From contig JBBFKT010000001.1 of assembly GCA_037482015.1 (NCBI GenBank), positions 654,584-718,583 of the forward strand: a stretch of 64,000 nucleotides of DNA. The letters run 5' to 3'. Under the pieces are notes generated by a model. That model was not told the DNA's origin. It ran no database searches and saw only the letters and a program-made list of their open reading frames with translations. Origin of the DNA: Thermodesulforhabdaceae bacterium (GTDB lineage Bacteria; Desulfobacterota; Syntrophobacteria; Syntrophobacterales; Thermodesulforhabdaceae). Position 1 is the stretch's first letter, and each line of letters begins with the position of its first letter. Positions 42,800 through 51,865 of this stretch are shown piece after piece. A program made the translations under genes and the position numbers.

Positions 42800-43390
42800 A
42801 TGAAAGCCAAGAAGGCTGGGATTCTAGGTGTTTTGATTTTAATAATGGTTGTTTATTTTGCGTGGCATCAAAAAGAAGAAGTTCCTCAAAGGGTAGCCGA
42901 ACCTTCCAAAGATTCCCAAACATCTTCGGAACGAAGCGACCGTGGAATAAGACTTGAAGGAATGAAATATACGGAAATCGGGGAAGATGGAAGGCAATGC
43001 TGGAAGATACTGGCAAAGGAAGTTAATGTTTTCTTGGACCAAAAGAAGAGCATCCTGGCAGATGTTCAGGCAGAGTTTTACTTGAAAAACGGTCAGGTTA
43101 TTAAGCTCTCTGCCGACAAAGGAATATTTTGGGCTGGGGTTAAGGATATTGAACTTTCGGGTAATGTTTTAGTAACACTTCCGGATGGCGCCGTTCTTAA
43201 AACAGAAAGGGCCATTTACAGTAACAGAGAAAAAGAGCTTTCGTCCAACTCCTCCCTTGTGATTTCATCCAGTTGGCTCAATGGACAGGTGGGAAAGTGG
43301 AGATATAATCTGGAAGAAGGTAAAGGTTATGGTGATGGTGGAGTTAAGGTCGAATTGCAATCTGTATTTGGCGAAAAAAGAAGAAGGTAA
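42800..43390 (+). CDS. lptC: LPS export protein LptC
   Basis: A 196-residue inner-membrane protein of the LPS bridge. One N-terminal transmembrane helix (about residues 7-22) precedes a periplasmic beta-jellyroll with repeated strand pattern (DVQAEFYLKNGQVIKLSADKG). It joins LptBFG to LptA. Sequence similarity in LptC is low, so the call also rests on its place between kdsC and lptA. Confidence 0.9.
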   Translation: MKAKKAGILGVLILIMVVYFAWHQKEEVPQRVAEPSKDSQTSSERSDRGIRLEGMKYTEIGEDGRQCWKILAKEVNVFLDQKKSILADVQAEFYLKNGQVIKLSADKGIFWAGVKDIELSGNVLVTLPDGAVLKTERAIYSNREKELSSNSSLVISSSWLNGQVGKWRYNLEEGKGYGDGGVKVELQSVFGEKRRR

Positions 43391-43448
43391 AAAGACGATC
43401 ATGATAGGGTCGCAATGTTAGAGCCTTTAATAGTAAATTGAGGTGCAA

Positions 43449-43988
43449 ATGGCAAAGAAGAAAGCTGTTCTGTTAGTGATGTTTTTGGTGAGTCTAACAT
43501 GGGGTTCTTTTGCTTTGGCTCAGCGAGAGAAAGCTTTTCAGAATGATTCTCCCATCCAGCTTAATAGCGATCGTATGGTATTTGATGAGAAAAAGAGAGT
43601 TGTTGTTTTTGAAGGTCATGTGGTGGTAAGACGTGATGATGTAACGATAACAGCAGATCGCCTTTATATTTACGGCAAACAGGGAGAACAAGTTGTTATG
43701 GATAAACCTCTTGGAGAACAGTTGGACAGGATAGAACTTGAGGGCAGCGTTAGAATAGTGCAGGGCACCAAAGTGGCTTCATCTGACAAGGCGATCTATT
43801 ACGTTGGCCCGCAGAAAGTGCTTCTAGTTGGAAATCCTGTGGTGGCTCAGGGACAAGATCGTATTTCTGGACAAATGATCACGATCTATTTGAAGGAAGG
43901 CCGAAGTGTAGTGGAAGGGGGACAGGAAAAACCTGTTCAGGTGATTCTTACTCCAAGTCAGACCCAAGCCGGCAAGACTTCGAAGTAG
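43449..43988 (+). CDS. lptA: LPS transport periplasmic protein LptA
   Basis: About 179 residues. A signal peptide (MAKKKAVLLVMFLVSLTWGSFALA) precedes an OstA-like beta-jellyroll beginning IQLNSDRMVFDEKKRVVVFEGHVVV. LptA forms the periplasmic filament carrying LPS to the outer membrane. GAGG lies 5 bases before the ATG at 43449; an upstream GTG is less likely. It is followed 11 bases later by lptB. Confidence 0.93.
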   Translation: MAKKKAVLLVMFLVSLTWGSFALAQREKAFQNDSPIQLNSDRMVFDEKKRVVVFEGHVVVRRDDVTITADRLYIYGKQGEQVVMDKPLGEQLDRIELEGSVRIVQGTKVASSDKAIYYVGPQKVLLVGNPVVAQGQDRISGQMITIYLKEGRSVVEGGQEKPVQVILTPSQTQAGKTSK

Positions 43989-43999
43989 ATGGTTAGTAT

Positions 44000-44743
44000 A
44001 TGGGAGACGAAGGACTTAGAGCAGTTGGGCTTGTCAAAAGATACGGCAAAAGACGAGTGGTTGACGATGTTAGCCTCAGCGTGTATCAAGGACAGGTGGT
44101 GGGTCTACTTGGGCCGAACGGAGCAGGGAAATCAACAACCTTTTACTGTATTGTGGGATTAGTAGAACCCGATGAAGGAGCAGTTTTTTTGGACGGCGAG
44201 AATCTTATCGGTTATCCTATATATGAAAGGGCCCTTAAGGGCATAACCTATCTGCCTCAGGAGTCATCAGTGTTTAGAGGGTTAACGGCGGCGGAGAATA
44301 TCATGGCCGTTCTTGAGATGCTCAATAGAGACAGGAAAAAATGTAAAGAGATGACGGAAAATCTGCTTGCGGAATTTGGTCTGGAACATGTGGCAAATGT
44401 AAAAGCTGATAGGCTTTCGGGTGGGGAACGTAGAAAAGTGGAAATTTGTAGAGCTCTCGCTACCAATCCTCGTTTTATACTTATGGATGAGCCTTTTGCA
44501 GGTATAGATCCCATAACGGTTAAAGATGTGCAGGGAACGATAAAGTCTCTCAAAGAGAAGAAAATTGGAGTGCTTCTTTCGGATCATAATGTTAGTGCTA
44601 CTCTTAGTGTTTGTGACGAGGCCTATATAATTTACGAAGGCAGAGTTTTGGGGCGTGGAACCCCTGATGAAATAATTGCAAATGAACAGGCGAGAAGAGT
44701 TTACCTGGGGGAGTCTTTTCGGTTGGGGGATGTAAGAACTTAA
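44000..44743 (+). CDS. lptB: LPS export ABC transporter ATPase LptB
   Basis: A 247-residue ABC ATPase. Walker A GPNGAGKST is at 38-46, the signature LSGGERRKVEICRAL near 142, and Walker B FILMDEPFAGIDP follows. The Q-loop reads LPQESSVFRGLTAAENI, typical of LptB. It powers LPS extraction with LptF and LptG, which are not in this window. The gene ends the lptCAB run. Confidence 0.97.
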   Translation: MGDEGLRAVGLVKRYGKRRVVDDVSLSVYQGQVVGLLGPNGAGKSTTFYCIVGLVEPDEGAVFLDGENLIGYPIYERALKGITYLPQESSVFRGLTAAENIMAVLEMLNRDRKKCKEMTENLLAEFGLEHVANVKADRLSGGERRKVEICRALATNPRFILMDEPFAGIDPITVKDVQGTIKSLKEKKIGVLLSDHNVSATLSVCDEAYIIYEGRVLGRGTPDEIIANEQARRVYLGESFRLGDVRT

Positions 44744-44761
44744 AGGGGAGTTTTGAAAAAA

Positions 44762-44850
44762 GTAGCCAACGGGTAGCAGCCAGGCGGATACTTTCACTAT
44801 ATTAGCTATCAGCTCCTTGGCTACTGGCTATTGGTTGTTAGCTGGTGACG
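44762..44850. repeat. GGCTA/TAGCC short repeat cluster before rpoN
   Basis: The 169-base lptB-rpoN gap holds an 8-base inverted pair GTAGCCAA (44762-44769) and TTGGCTAC (44817-44824). Tandem seven-base-like units (GGCTACT, GGCTATT and TAGCTGG variants) continue to about 44850. It could fold in the mRNA. No gene is seen there. Confidence 0.55.
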
Positions 44851-44912
44851 AGTTCTAAAACAAACAACCAGTAGTTTTTACAAACATAGCATAAAGTTGG
44901 AGTGTAAAAGTT

Positions 44913-46370
44913 ATGGCTTTTGAACTCAAACAACAACTCAAATTAGCTCCTCAGCTTGTAATGACGCCTCAACTTCAGCAGGCGATCAAGCTTCTCCAAC
45001 TTTCTCGCCTTGAGTTAATCCAGACTATTCAACAGGAGTTGGAAATAAACCCTGTACTTGAAGAGGTGGACTCGGTTGAAGAATTTGAAGAAGTTTCTGA
45101 TGTTGAAAGCGATGTCTCAGTTCCGTCAGAGTCTGAAGAAGTAAGGGAGGTTGAAATATCCGAAAGAGTAAAAGACGACTTTGATTGGGAGACTTTTGCT
45201 GATGAATATAGCTCTTCATCGGCTACTGTGGGACTAAGAGAATGGGAAGAAAGCGAAGAATTTCCATCTTTTGAACAACGCCTTACAAAACCAGCATCCT
45301 TGCGGGAACATCTCTTATGGCAGTTGAACCTGTCGAACCTCACGGAGCGGGAAAAAGAGATTGGTGAAGAGATCATAGGGAATCTTAACCCGAACGGTTA
45401 TCTTGAAGCTACCATTGATGAAATTGTAAAACTTACAAATGCTTCCACCGAGGAAGTAGAAAAAGTGCTCAAAGCCGTTCAGCTTTTTGATCCTTTAGGA
45501 GTTGCTGCTAGAGATCTTAAGGAATGCCTTCTCATACAAGCTCGCCATTTGATACCCGGAAATGAATTAGTAGAGACGATTATTCAAAACTATCTTCACT
45601 ATCTTGAGACGAAAAATTATCAGGCTCTCATTAACAGGCTTAAATGTAGCCCCGAAGAACTAAAAGTAGCTGTGGAAGCTATTCAAAATCTGGATCCTCG
45701 CCCTGGACGAGCCTATTCTGATGAAGAACCTCAATACATAAGCCCAGATGTTTTTGTGGTAAAGGTTGATGATGAATTTGTGGTTCTTCTCAACGATGAA
45801 GGAATTCCAAAGCTTAAAATTAGCCCTTATTATCTTCAATGCCTCAAACATCCAGAAAAATTAAGCCAGGAAACAAAAGACTACATCCAGAATAAACTTC
45901 GTTCTGCCACGTGGCTTGTTAAAAGTATTCATCAAAGGCAGAAAACGATTTACAAAGTTGCCGAAAGCATTGTTCGATTACAAAGAGAATTTTTCGAAAA
46001 AGGCCTTGGTTACTTAAAACCCATGGTACTTCGCGATGTAGCGGCTGATGTAGGTATGCATGAATCCACAGTCAGCCGGGTTACCGCAAACAAATACATG
46101 CAGACTCCCCACGGGCTTTTTGAGATGAAGTATTTCTTCAACAGCTCTGTTAGAAGAACAGAAGGAGGGGAGGATGTTGCTTCAGAGACTGTGAAGGAAA
46201 AGATTAGAACTATTATAAAAAGCGAGGATCCTAACAATCCTTACAGTGATCAAGAGATTGCAAACATGTTGGAAAAGGAGGGAATTAGGATAGCCAGAAG
46301 AACTGTTGCCAAGTACAGGGAAATGATGAACATTTTGCCTTCTCATAAAAGGAAGAAACCCACATTCTAA
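44913..46370 (+). CDS. rpoN: RNA polymerase sigma-54 factor
   Basis: A 485-residue sigma-54. The glutamine- and leucine-rich region I (KQQLKLAPQLVMTPQLQQAIKLLQ) binds activators. An acidic region II follows (about 45-110), then the core-binding domain, the helix-turn-helix (LRDVAADVGMHESTVSRVT), and the RpoN box (ARRTVAKYRE, about 463-472). It lies in the standard lptB-rpoN-hpf-ptsN-rapZ order. A candidate sigma-54 site is seen ahead of the pilin gene in this window. Confidence 0.98.
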   Translation: MAFELKQQLKLAPQLVMTPQLQQAIKLLQLSRLELIQTIQQELEINPVLEEVDSVEEFEEVSDVESDVSVPSESEEVREVEISERVKDDFDWETFADEYSSSSATVGLREWEESEEFPSFEQRLTKPASLREHLLWQLNLSNLTEREKEIGEEIIGNLNPNGYLEATIDEIVKLTNASTEEVEKVLKAVQLFDPLGVAARDLKECLLIQARHLIPGNELVETIIQNYLHYLETKNYQALINRLKCSPEELKVAVEAIQNLDPRPGRAYSDEEPQYISPDVFVVKVDDEFVVLLNDEGIPKLKISPYYLQCLKHPEKLSQETKDYIQNKLRSATWLVKSIHQRQKTIYKVAESIVRLQREFFEKGLGYLKPMVLRDVAADVGMHESTVSRVTANKYMQTPHGLFEMKYFFNSSVRRTEGGEDVASETVKEKIRTIIKSEDPNNPYSDQEIANMLEKEGIRIARRTVAKYREMMNILPSHKRKKPTF

Positions 46371-46430
46371 TGCTATGCTATATGATATGAACACATTTCG
46401 GTATGCACTAACACAACAACGGAGGAAGCC

Positions 46431-46955
46431 ATGCAAATCAACGTAACTTTCAGACACATGGAACCATCAGAGCGGGTTAGAGCTTATGCAGAAGAAAAGA
46501 TAGGGCGTGTTAAGCGCTACCTTACTGAACCCATAGAGGTCAGTATAGTGTTGAAAACCGAAAAGTTCCGACAGATAGCTGAGGTAAGCATAAACTCAAA
46601 CGGGATAAACATTAATGCTTCCGAAGAAACAGAAGATATTTTCAATTCTATCGATCTTCTTGCTGATACCGTGGAAGCTCAAATCAAAAAACAACTTGAA
46701 AAACGAAGAAGATCAGGAAATATTCGATCTGCTGGAAAGAATAATTTAACAGTGGTGCCGGGAGGCGCCATAGATGAGGATGAGCCTGTTATTTACTCTG
46801 AATCTTATGATCCCAAACCTATAGATGTAGAAGAGGCAGTGCTTCAACTTAATTCGGCTAAAAAAGATGTTCTGGTTTTCGTGAATAGACATACGGGACG
46901 TATTAATGTCCTCTATAAACGTAGAGACGGTTACTACGGGCTTATAGAAACCTAA
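46431..46955 (+). CDS. hpf: Ribosome hibernation promoting factor, long form
   Basis: A 174-residue protein with an N-terminal S30AE domain (QINVTFRHMEPSERVRAYAEEKI start) and a C-terminal dimerisation domain (DPKPIDVEEAVLQLNSAKKDVLVFVNRHTGRINVLYKRRDG). The long form dimerises 70S ribosomes into 100S particles. It lies between rpoN and ptsN, so stationary-phase and nitrogen-PTS control may be linked. Confidence 0.95.
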   Translation: MQINVTFRHMEPSERVRAYAEEKIGRVKRYLTEPIEVSIVLKTEKFRQIAEVSINSNGININASEETEDIFNSIDLLADTVEAQIKKQLEKRRRSGNIRSAGKNNLTVVPGGAIDEDEPVIYSESYDPKPIDVEEAVLQLNSAKKDVLVFVNRHTGRINVLYKRRDGYYGLIET

Positions 46956-46983
46956 CTCTATAACGGATGGGCTCGCGAGGAAC

Positions 46984-47481
46984 GTGGGTAATAGTCATAT
47001 GAAAATTGGAGATTTGTTGTCCGAAGAAGGGATTATCACTGAGGTAGAAGCCTCGGGAAAGACCGAACTTTTGAAGCAGATAAGTAATACACTGGCTAAG
47101 TGTTATCCTTCTTTCAATGCCGAAGAAGTGTTTCAAGTGCTCATGGAAAGAGAAAGGCTAGGAAGCACAGGAGTGGGGGATGGAATTGCTATCCCCCACG
47201 GTAAACTGCCCCAAGACCGTTTTGCCGATTGTTCTCGCTCTCTTCCGGTGCTTCTCTTTGCTAGATCCCGCCGAGGTGTAGATTTTGACGCAATGGATTC
47301 CAAGCCTGTCTATCTTATATTTGCTCTTCTTGCTCCGGAAAACTGTCCTGGTTTGCATTTAAAAGTTCTAGCTAAGATTGCACGGCTCCTCAAAAATAAA
47401 GAAGTGCAGGAGAAGCTTCTTCACGCTAGAACTCGTAAGGAAATTCTCGATGTAATCAAACAGTATGACAACGGTTCGTGA
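46984..47481 (+). CDS. ptsN: Nitrogen PTS EIIA (PtsN)
   Basis: Up to 165 residues, EIIA fructose/Ntr fold. The phosphorylated histidine lies in AIPHGKL (residue 72, or 67 from the ATG at 46999). A GTG start at 46984 has GAGG upstream at short range; the ATG at 46999 is equally possible. It acts in the regulatory PTS-Ntr relay with RapZ encoded next; ptsI and npr are not in the window. Confidence 0.93.
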   Translation: MGNSHMKIGDLLSEEGIITEVEASGKTELLKQISNTLAKCYPSFNAEEVFQVLMERERLGSTGVGDGIAIPHGKLPQDRFADCSRSLPVLLFARSRRGVDFDAMDSKPVYLIFALLAPENCPGLHLKVLAKIARLLKNKEVQEKLLHARTRKEILDVIKQYDNGS

Positions 47482-47493
47482 CGTGCTTCGACC

Positions 47494-48381
47494 ATGATAA
47501 CGAATTTTCGCATCGTAGTGGTTACGGGACTTTCAGGATCTGGCAAGAGCACAGTTATTGAAGCCTTTGAAGATATTGGCTATTTTTGTATCGATAATCT
47601 TCCGATTCCCCTCCTTCCAGCTCTATTAAAGCTTTGCAAAGAAGAGATGGCTGATATTGAGAAGATCGCTCTGGGGATAGATATTCGAGAAAGGAGTTTT
47701 CTTGCCGGATACGAGAAAGTTTTTGATGAAATAGAGCGAGAAGGATATGCGTTAGAAATTCTATTTCTTGAAGCGTCAACGGAAGTGCTTCAACGTAGAT
47801 ATAGTCAGACGAGGCGAGTACATCCATTGGAGTTGTCAAATAAGACGGAGAGTGAACGTTTTCTTGTGCAGGCTATTGAGCAAGAAAGGAAGCTCCTTTC
47901 ACAACTTAGAACTAGAGCCCATAGAATTATTGATACCAGCACTTTTTCCGTTCACATGCTGAAGGAAATTATCTTCAGAACTTACTCCTTCGATCCAAAA
48001 CAGGGAAAACTTGCCGTTCAGATTCTTTCTTTTGGTTACAAATATGGTGTTCCAGCAGAAGCAGATCTTGTCCTGGATCTTAGATTCCTTCCTAATCCAT
48101 ACTTTGTAGAGTCTCTTAAGCCCCTTACTGGTTGTGCTCCCGAAGTGAGCCAATGGATTATGGAGCATGAGGAAACCACGGTTTTTCTAGATATACTTAA
48201 AAAATTCTTTGATTTCCTTGTGCCTCTCTATGTCAAAGAGGGTAAGCGCTATTTAACGATTGCCTTTGGATGCACAGGTGGTAAACACAGATCGGTAGCT
48301 GTGGCTGAATATTTCAAAAAATGGTTCGCCGAAAAGGATTACCTGGTTAAGGTGTTTCACAGGGATATTGGGCATGAATAG
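47494..48381 (+). CDS. rapZ: RNase adapter / nucleotide-binding protein RapZ
   Basis: A 295-residue P-loop protein. Walker A is GLSGSGKST (12-20), Walker B-like LALGIDIRER (here ALGIDIRERSF). The C-terminal domain has CTGGKHRSVAVAEYF and VKVFHRDIG, which bind the sugar-amine ligand in E. coli. In enterics it directs small-RNA decay to control GlmS. It starts 12 bases after ptsN. Confidence 0.96.
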   Translation: MITNFRIVVVTGLSGSGKSTVIEAFEDIGYFCIDNLPIPLLPALLKLCKEEMADIEKIALGIDIRERSFLAGYEKVFDEIEREGYALEILFLEASTEVLQRRYSQTRRVHPLELSNKTESERFLVQAIEQERKLLSQLRTRAHRIIDTSTFSVHMLKEIIFRTYSFDPKQGKLAVQILSFGYKYGVPAEADLVLDLRFLPNPYFVESLKPLTGCAPEVSQWIMEHEETTVFLDILKKFFDFLVPLYVKEGKRYLTIAFGCTGGKHRSVAVAEYFKKWFAEKDYLVKVFHRDIGHE

Positions 48382-48796
48382 GCTTGATGCGTCCTCGTCT
48401 GTTGGTGTTTTAATAGTTACTCACTGTTCTCTTGCTGATGCGTTACTTAAAACGGCTGAGATGATTGTTGGTTCAATGGACGGATTTCACGCAGTTTCAA
48501 TCCATCCTTCGATGTCTCACGAGGAAGTTTTCTCTTTAGTAGAACGAAAAATTAAAGAGGCTGACCAGGGAAAAGGAGTTCTTTTGCTTACGGACATTTT
48601 TGGAGGAACCCCAACGAATGTTGCTCTCGCTTTTTCGGGTCCTCAGGTGGATGTAGTCTGCGGAGTCAATCTTCCTATGATTATAAAAGCATACTCTGCT
48701 AGAAATAATCACAGTTTGCGCGAGCTTGCAGCTCTGGTGCAGGAGTATGGAAAAAGACACATCGCAAGAGCTAATGAACTGCTCGAACCAGAGTAA
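48374..48796 (+). CDS. PTS mannose-family EIIA domain protein
   Basis: About 140 residues. The N-terminal VTHCSLADALLKTAE places a His (about 17) where EIIA-Man is phosphorylated, and DIFGGTPTNVALAF is the family signature. It overlaps the rapZ end by 8 bases. No EIIB, EIIC, HPr or EI gene follows, so a regulatory role is likelier than sugar uptake. The ATG at 48374 is preferred to an upstream TTG. Confidence 0.9.
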   Translation: MNRLDASSSVGVLIVTHCSLADALLKTAEMIVGSMDGFHAVSIHPSMSHEEVFSLVERKIKEADQGKGVLLLTDIFGGTPTNVALAFSGPQVDVVCGVNLPMIIKAYSARNNHSLRELAALVQEYGKRHIARANELLEPE

Positions 48797-49253
48797 GACT
48801 ACAGAACTCGATTTTTACCGCCTCGATTATAATCACATCGAAGAGATCCTGGAAATTGAGCAGAAAGTCCAGTATGAACCATGGACTGCGGAGATGTTCG
48901 CGGAAGAAGCCAATAATCCTGCAAGCTATTCCTGGGTTGCCTGCATGAATAAAAACATTATCGGGTATGTCTGTTCTAGAATTATCCATGACCTTATGGA
49001 AATTCTTAACATTGCTGTCCATCCTGAACATCAGGGTTGTGGTATAGGAAGTATGATGTTTTCCTGGGTTATTCAGAAGGCTGTTCTGGAAAAGGGGATT
49101 AGATGCATTCATTTAGAAGTTCGAGCGTCTAATGAACCGGCCCTAAAGCTTTATCTAAGTCATGGCTTCAAAGTCGTGGGTGAAAGACGGAGCTATTACT
49201 TAACCCCTTCAGGCCGTGAAAAAGCCCTTCTGATGGAATGGTGCAAAGAGTGA
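48747..49253 (+). CDS. rimI: Ribosomal S18 alanine N-acetyltransferase-like (GNAT)
   Basis: About 168 residues, GNAT fold. Segments ILNIAVHPEHQGCGIGSMMF (acetyl-CoA loop QGCGIG) and HLEVRASNEPALKLYLSHGFKVVGERRSYY match RimI. ATG choices are 48747 (AGGAGT just upstream) or 48774, which starts nearer the fold. It overlaps the EIIA gene end. The next gene on the plus strand is absent; the pilus operon converges here. Confidence 0.85.
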   Translation: MEKDTSQELMNCSNQSKTTELDFYRLDYNHIEEILEIEQKVQYEPWTAEMFAEEANNPASYSWVACMNKNIIGYVCSRIIHDLMEILNIAVHPEHQGCGIGSMMFSWVIQKAVLEKGIRCIHLEVRASNEPALKLYLSHGFKVVGERRSYYLTPSGREKALLMEWCKE

Positions 49254-49301
49254 TTTTTTGATTTTTCCCTCGATCTAAAAAATATAAGAACCTTTCTTCT
49301 A

Positions 49302-50339
49302 CTACTGACAATTGGCGAGATAAGGCTCAAGAGCCTTAATAGATGGCGGCGGTGCCAGCGTTGAGTCTTTTTTGAATCTAGAGAAAATTTCACAGGCTTG
49401 ATTTGATCTTCCAAGCATTATTTCGACTCCAATTAGATTTGCTGCAATGTCCGGGTCGGCTGGAGCAAGCTTAAAGGCTTCCTGGAGAATTTGTTCGGCT
49501 TCTTTGATTTGCCCCTTTGTAATCAGTATTCCGCTTAAATTGTTCATAACATAGGGATCCTGGTATAAGCTCAGATACTGTTTGTAAAGCTGCATGGCTT
49601 CGTCAATATCTCCACGCTGTCTGGCTTCTTCAGCCAGCACAATCATGCCGCTCTGAGGTGCTGCTACACTGGCGAGGTGTTGTTGTGGCGTAGTATGTTT
49701 TTCTGAATTTGTTTTTGTTGGAGTTACGGGAATAGAGTCCCTACTGGCGGTGTGTGTACTGGGGTTAGGAGAATCAATACGGCGAGGTGTTCCAGTCTTT
49801 TTGTTGGTTTCCACCTGTGTTTTTGTTGACCGAGCCTTTGTTTTCTTAGAATCGCTTGTTTTTTCTGGTTCAGGTGAGACAATTTTATCCTTGCTTGATA
49901 ATGGATCTTCTTGTTTGAGAGATTCATTTTCTTTGCTGATAGATGGTTCGTTGGATTGAGCATAGTTAATATCCGAAGTTTGTGTATCCTTTTTTTCTGA
50001 TTTTTCCGGTTCCGAGGAAAGTTCCTGGGAAGATTCTTTTGAAGAAGACCCCATACTGGGGAATGGAGCGGAAGAATTTGTAGATGCAACATGGGAATGT
50101 TCATGTAAGCCACTTTTACTTTTGGTTGCAACATCCGGAATCAAGCGAGGTCCAACAGTGATCCCTGCAACGGCAAAAATAGTAACAACTCCAACCAGAA
50201 CGGCAATTCGATAAGATCGCCACCATTTTCTAACCTGAGAGTCTTCTTCTGGGGGCGAGATAACAACCATTTCCTGGTGAGAAATGGGCGAAGAAGAGCG
50301 TTCCTCCATCTGGCGGATTATCTCATAAAGCCGGCTCAT
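49302..50339 (-). CDS. TPR protein of the pilus operon (MshN-like)
   Basis: A 345-residue protein with a cytoplasmic N-terminus, one transmembrane helix (about 43-63), a long Ser/Thr/Lys/Pro-rich disordered stretch (about 75-225), and two to three tetratricopeptide repeats near the C-terminus (about 235-320). Topology and position match MshN of the MSHA pilus, a TPR assembly factor. Its ATG overlaps the secretin stop by 4 bases. Confidence 0.78.
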   Translation of the reverse strand: MSRLYEIIRQMEERSSSPISHQEMVVISPPEEDSQVRKWWRSYRIAVLVGVVTIFAVAGITVGPRLIPDVATKSKSGLHEHSHVASTNSSAPFPSMGSSSKESSQELSSEPEKSEKKDTQTSDINYAQSNEPSISKENESLKQEDPLSSKDKIVSPEPEKTSDSKKTKARSTKTQVETNKKTGTPRRIDSPNPSTHTASRDSIPVTPTKTNSEKHTTPQQHLASVAAPQSGMIVLAEEARQRGDIDEAMQLYKQYLSLYQDPYVMNNLSGILITKGQIKEAEQILQEAFKLAPADPDIAANLIGVEIMLGRSNQACEIFSRFKKDSTLAPPPSIKALEPYLANCQ

Positions 50340-51865
50340 ACCATTGCCCTAGACCTGAGCAGAATAATCAGTTCCACCTTTTCTTGAGACTTGGTTTTTT
50401 GTCCAAATAATGCCCCGATTCCGGGAATGCGGCCAAGAATCGGGACCCTGGAATGATCTTCTTTGCGTTTATCGAGAATAATGCCGCCAATAATCACCAT
50501 ATCTTCCGGTCTTACTTTAACAACTGTGCTGGTTTCCCGCAGGTTAACTGTAGGCAAAGTAATAGTGTTATTTTCGATTGTTCGTTCAGTCAGAGCCACT
50601 ACATCGCTTTTTATTGGGACCAGATGAAGAAGGATACTACCGTCTTGATCCACGTATGGGATAACCCCGAAGACCAGGCCATCGAAAACGGCGGATGTTT
50701 CAACAGTGGTTTCTCTGGTCTCCGTGCCACTGGTTACGGTGGTTTCCCGCTTGATAGATTTTACATAGGCAATGGATGTTCCAGCACTGATAAGAGCTGG
50801 TTGTCCGTGCATTGCTCTGATTTTGGGATTTGATATGATGTTTACCGTGCCGTATCGTTCTATCATTCTTAAGATGGCCTCAAAATATGGAGCAGCAGTA
50901 ACGTGAGCAACCAGCGCTTTTGCTTCGTCTCCGGATCCCCAAAACAGGTTAGTTACGCTGGATACGGTTGGTTTTTGACCTATTTCTTCATTCAAGATTG
51001 TTTGCCATTGAACTCCAAATTCATGAGCCTTATTTAAGGCTACCTCGACAATTCGTGCCTCGATGATCACCTGTTTTGAGTAGCGAGTTCTTAGATGATC
51101 TATGAATGTTTTGACATTATGGATATTGCGGGGATGGTCTCTTACCATAAGAGTTCCTGTGAAGCGATCGAGAATAAAAGTTCCGTCCTTTGACAAAAGT
51201 CCATCTTTTAAGCTTTTTTCTATAAAAGAATAAATATCGTTTCCCTCTTTGGTGGTTTCACCGCTGAGTTCAAAGAGCCCGGAAAGGGGATTGGCGATTT
51301 CGGCTGTTGCCGTGCCTCCAGTGCTCCTAGTGCCGCCTCCTAACACATCTCCTCCCAGGTTGAACCTTGATGAGCGCAGAGTAAGGATAAAACCTAGATT
51401 GAATACTTCTTCCCGAGTCGCCTGAATTCGCAAGACTCCATCCTTTATGGTGTATCCAACGTTGAGCATTTCCGTGATAGCGTCGATAGCCTTCCTTAGA
51501 GTAAAGTTCTGTAGTTCAGCCGTAATAAGCCTGTTTTCCGGCGGTATAGATGCTTCAGCTTCTCGATCTATAACGAGATTGAGTCCTGATTCTCTAGCAA
51601 GATAAAAAAGAACATTATGGTAGTCCTCCTGGACGACCGAGACGGAAACAATTTTGGAATCAATCGGAGAAAGGCTTTTGAAAACTGGTGAAAAGGGCTG
51701 CTCTGTTTTTTGTGATACTGTTCCTCCCACAGGACCTTGATAACTGGGTTGAGTATAGACAGGCTTTTTATCTCCAGTGGATGTGCATCCCCAGAGCAAG
51801 ATCATAGCCATAAGAAAAAAACTATATTTCGGCTTCCTGACCCACCAGAAGGGTTTTTTCTTCAT
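50336..51865 (-). CDS. mshL: Pilus secretin (MshL-like)
   Basis: A 509-residue outer-membrane secretin. A lipoprotein signal peptide ends in LLWGC (lipobox). N-terminal STN-like domain (VNLVIDREA-type segment) precedes the secretin domain with the VIIEARIVEVALNKAHEFGVQW, ISNPKIRAMHGQPALI and VRPEDMVIIGGIILDKRKE segments. It forms the channel through which the pilus exits. The start overlaps the upstream gene by 44 bases. Confidence 0.93.
   Translation of the reverse strand: MKKKPFWWVRKPKYSFFLMAMILLWGCTSTGDKKPVYTQPSYQGPVGGTVSQKTEQPFSPVFKSLSPIDSKIVSVSVVQEDYHNVLFYLARESGLNLVIDREAEASIPPENRLITAELQNFTLRKAIDAITEMLNVGYTIKDGVLRIQATREEVFNLGFILTLRSSRFNLGGDVLGGGTRSTGGTATAEIANPLSGLFELSGETTKEGNDIYSFIEKSLKDGLLSKDGTFILDRFTGTLMVRDHPRNIHNVKTFIDHLRTRYSKQVIIEARIVEVALNKAHEFGVQWQTILNEEIGQKPTVSSVTNLFWGSGDEAKALVAHVTAAPYFEAILRMIERYGTVNIISNPKIRAMHGQPALISAGTSIAYVKSIKRETTVTSGTETRETTVETSAVFDGLVFGVIPYVDQDGSILLHLVPIKSDVVALTERTIENNTITLPTVNLRETSTVVKVRPEDMVIIGGIILDKRKEDHSRVPILGRIPGIGALFGQKTKSQEKVELIILLRSRAMV

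Noticed and set aside
49724-50134. 136-codon minus-strand ORF
   Set aside because: Alternative frame of the low-complexity part of the TPR protein; composition reflects that bias.
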